Assembly: GCA_013140415.1 (NCBI GenBank)
Contig: JABFSW010000019.1
Location: 1-5,602, forward strand
Reading direction: 5' to 3'
Length of the DNA: 5,602 nucleotides
Source: Nitrosarchaeum sp.
GTDB lineage: Archaea > Thermoproteota > Nitrososphaeria > Nitrososphaerales > Nitrosopumilaceae
Below are positions 5,219-5,602 of the stretch, one piece after another. The notes beneath the pieces were generated by a model, which saw only the letters and a list, made by a program, of their open reading frames with translations, did not search any database and was not told where the DNA came from. Position numbers and translations under genes: made by a program. Position 1 is the first letter of the stretch. Each line of letters begins with the position of its first letter.

Positions 5219-5602
5219 CTACGTTACTATTTCATCTAGACGGTCTTCTTCTTGGGCACGTCTTATTTCCATTGCTATTCTTCTGCCTACTCCAAAGGTT
5301 TTACCATATTGATATTTTGTGTATGGACTAGTAGTTGCTACAATTGGGTTACCTGGAACGCGAAGTGATACATCATACACTACAAATTCCAAATCTTTTG
5401 TAATTACACTTTGTAGTGAAAATGGCCCTATAATTCCTGGGGAATATTCTTTTTTGACAGCAGCTACAAATTTGTCTCCCATCTTGATTACTTTTTCAAG
5501 TAATGATTCTCTAATGCTTGCTGGAGTGTGCCCAACTTCAATATTTTGTAAATCAATATCTATGTCTAATTGCTGTTTTGCAGGAAGTGCGTTATAGTCA
5601 TG
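5219..5602 (-). CDS. purP: PurP, formate-dependent AICAR ligase (C-terminal 127 aa, 5' end off the window)
   Basis: This is the C-terminal part of 5-formaminoimidazole-4-carboxamide ribonucleotide synthetase. The enzyme joins formate to AICAR using ATP, giving FAICAR, the next-to-last step of purine synthesis in archaea that lack the folate-dependent PurH formyltransferase. The frame is open from the right edge (HDYNALPAK...), so ATG 5482 is an internal methionine and not the start. Archaeal PurP landmarks, numbered from the window edge: YNALPA (3-8), GHTPASIRESLLEKV (24-38), GIIGPFSLQ (56-64), LEFVVYDVSLRVPG (71-84) with the ATP-grasp acid/Ser/Arg pattern, SPYTKYQYG (92-100) and the C-terminal signature GRRIAMEIRRA (106-116). 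The C-terminus is complete and ends in TAG. About two thirds of the protein, including the N-terminal half of the ATP-grasp fold, lies outside. It is the clearest archaeal marker in the window. Confidence 0.93.
   Translation of the reverse strand, partial: HDYNALPAKQQLDIDIDLQNIEVGHTPASIRESLLEKVIKMGDKFVAAVKKEYSPGIIGPFSLQSVITKDLEFVVYDVSLRVPGNPIVATTSPYTKYQYGKTFGVGRRIAMEIRRAQEEDRLDEIVT

Noticed and set aside
5319..5597. Open frame of 92 codons on plus opposite purP
   Set aside because: Antisense to the recognisable PurP C-terminus; no independent evidence of coding.

Overview
The window reads as a compact, AT-rich archaeal chromosome segment, most likely from a marine ammonia-oxidising archaeon (Nitrososphaerota/Thaumarchaeota, Nitrosopumilus-like). 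Three things point there. The right edge carries the C-terminal part of an archaeal-type PurP, the formate-dependent AICAR ligase. Several genes have TATA-like boxes about 25 bases ahead of an ATG and no Shine-Dalgarno sequence, so they look leaderless. Base composition is strongly A/T with short intergenic gaps. The lineage is an inference; no marker gene such as amoA or rRNA is present.

Left part (1-3046): a possible gene start runs off the left edge on the minus strand. Next comes a small hypothetical gene on plus (109-363). Its 3' end overlaps by 11 bases the 3' end of a minus-strand gene for a six-helix membrane protein with Cys-Cys and Cys-Pro-Thr-Cys motifs (353-1180). Upstream of that membrane gene, on the same strand and 51 bases away, is a CBS-domain/TrkH potassium transporter fusion (1232-3046). 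These two may be co-transcribed.

Middle (3047-4251): a short divergent promoter region separates the transporter from a DUF151 (bifunctional nuclease-like) protein on plus (3184-3609). That gene converges on a minus-strand HD-domain protein resembling the small alarmone/NADPH hydrolases of the MESH1/SpoT type (3688-4251). A hairpin followed by a T-run lies between them.

Right part (4252-5602): a 234-base gap with an 11-base direct repeat leads to a 78-residue hypothetical gene on plus (4486-4722). This converges on a minus-strand zinc-ribbon protein (4751-5011). After a further 207-base gap comes the 3' part of purP on minus (5219-5602, 5' end outside the window).

There is no mobile element, CRISPR array, tRNA or rRNA that I can support. 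The content looks like ordinary core genome with small lineage-specific genes rather than an accessory island. The points most worth checking are the altered active-site dyad in the HD hydrolase, the cysteine-rich membrane protein next to the potassium transporter, and the CBS-TrkH fusion itself.
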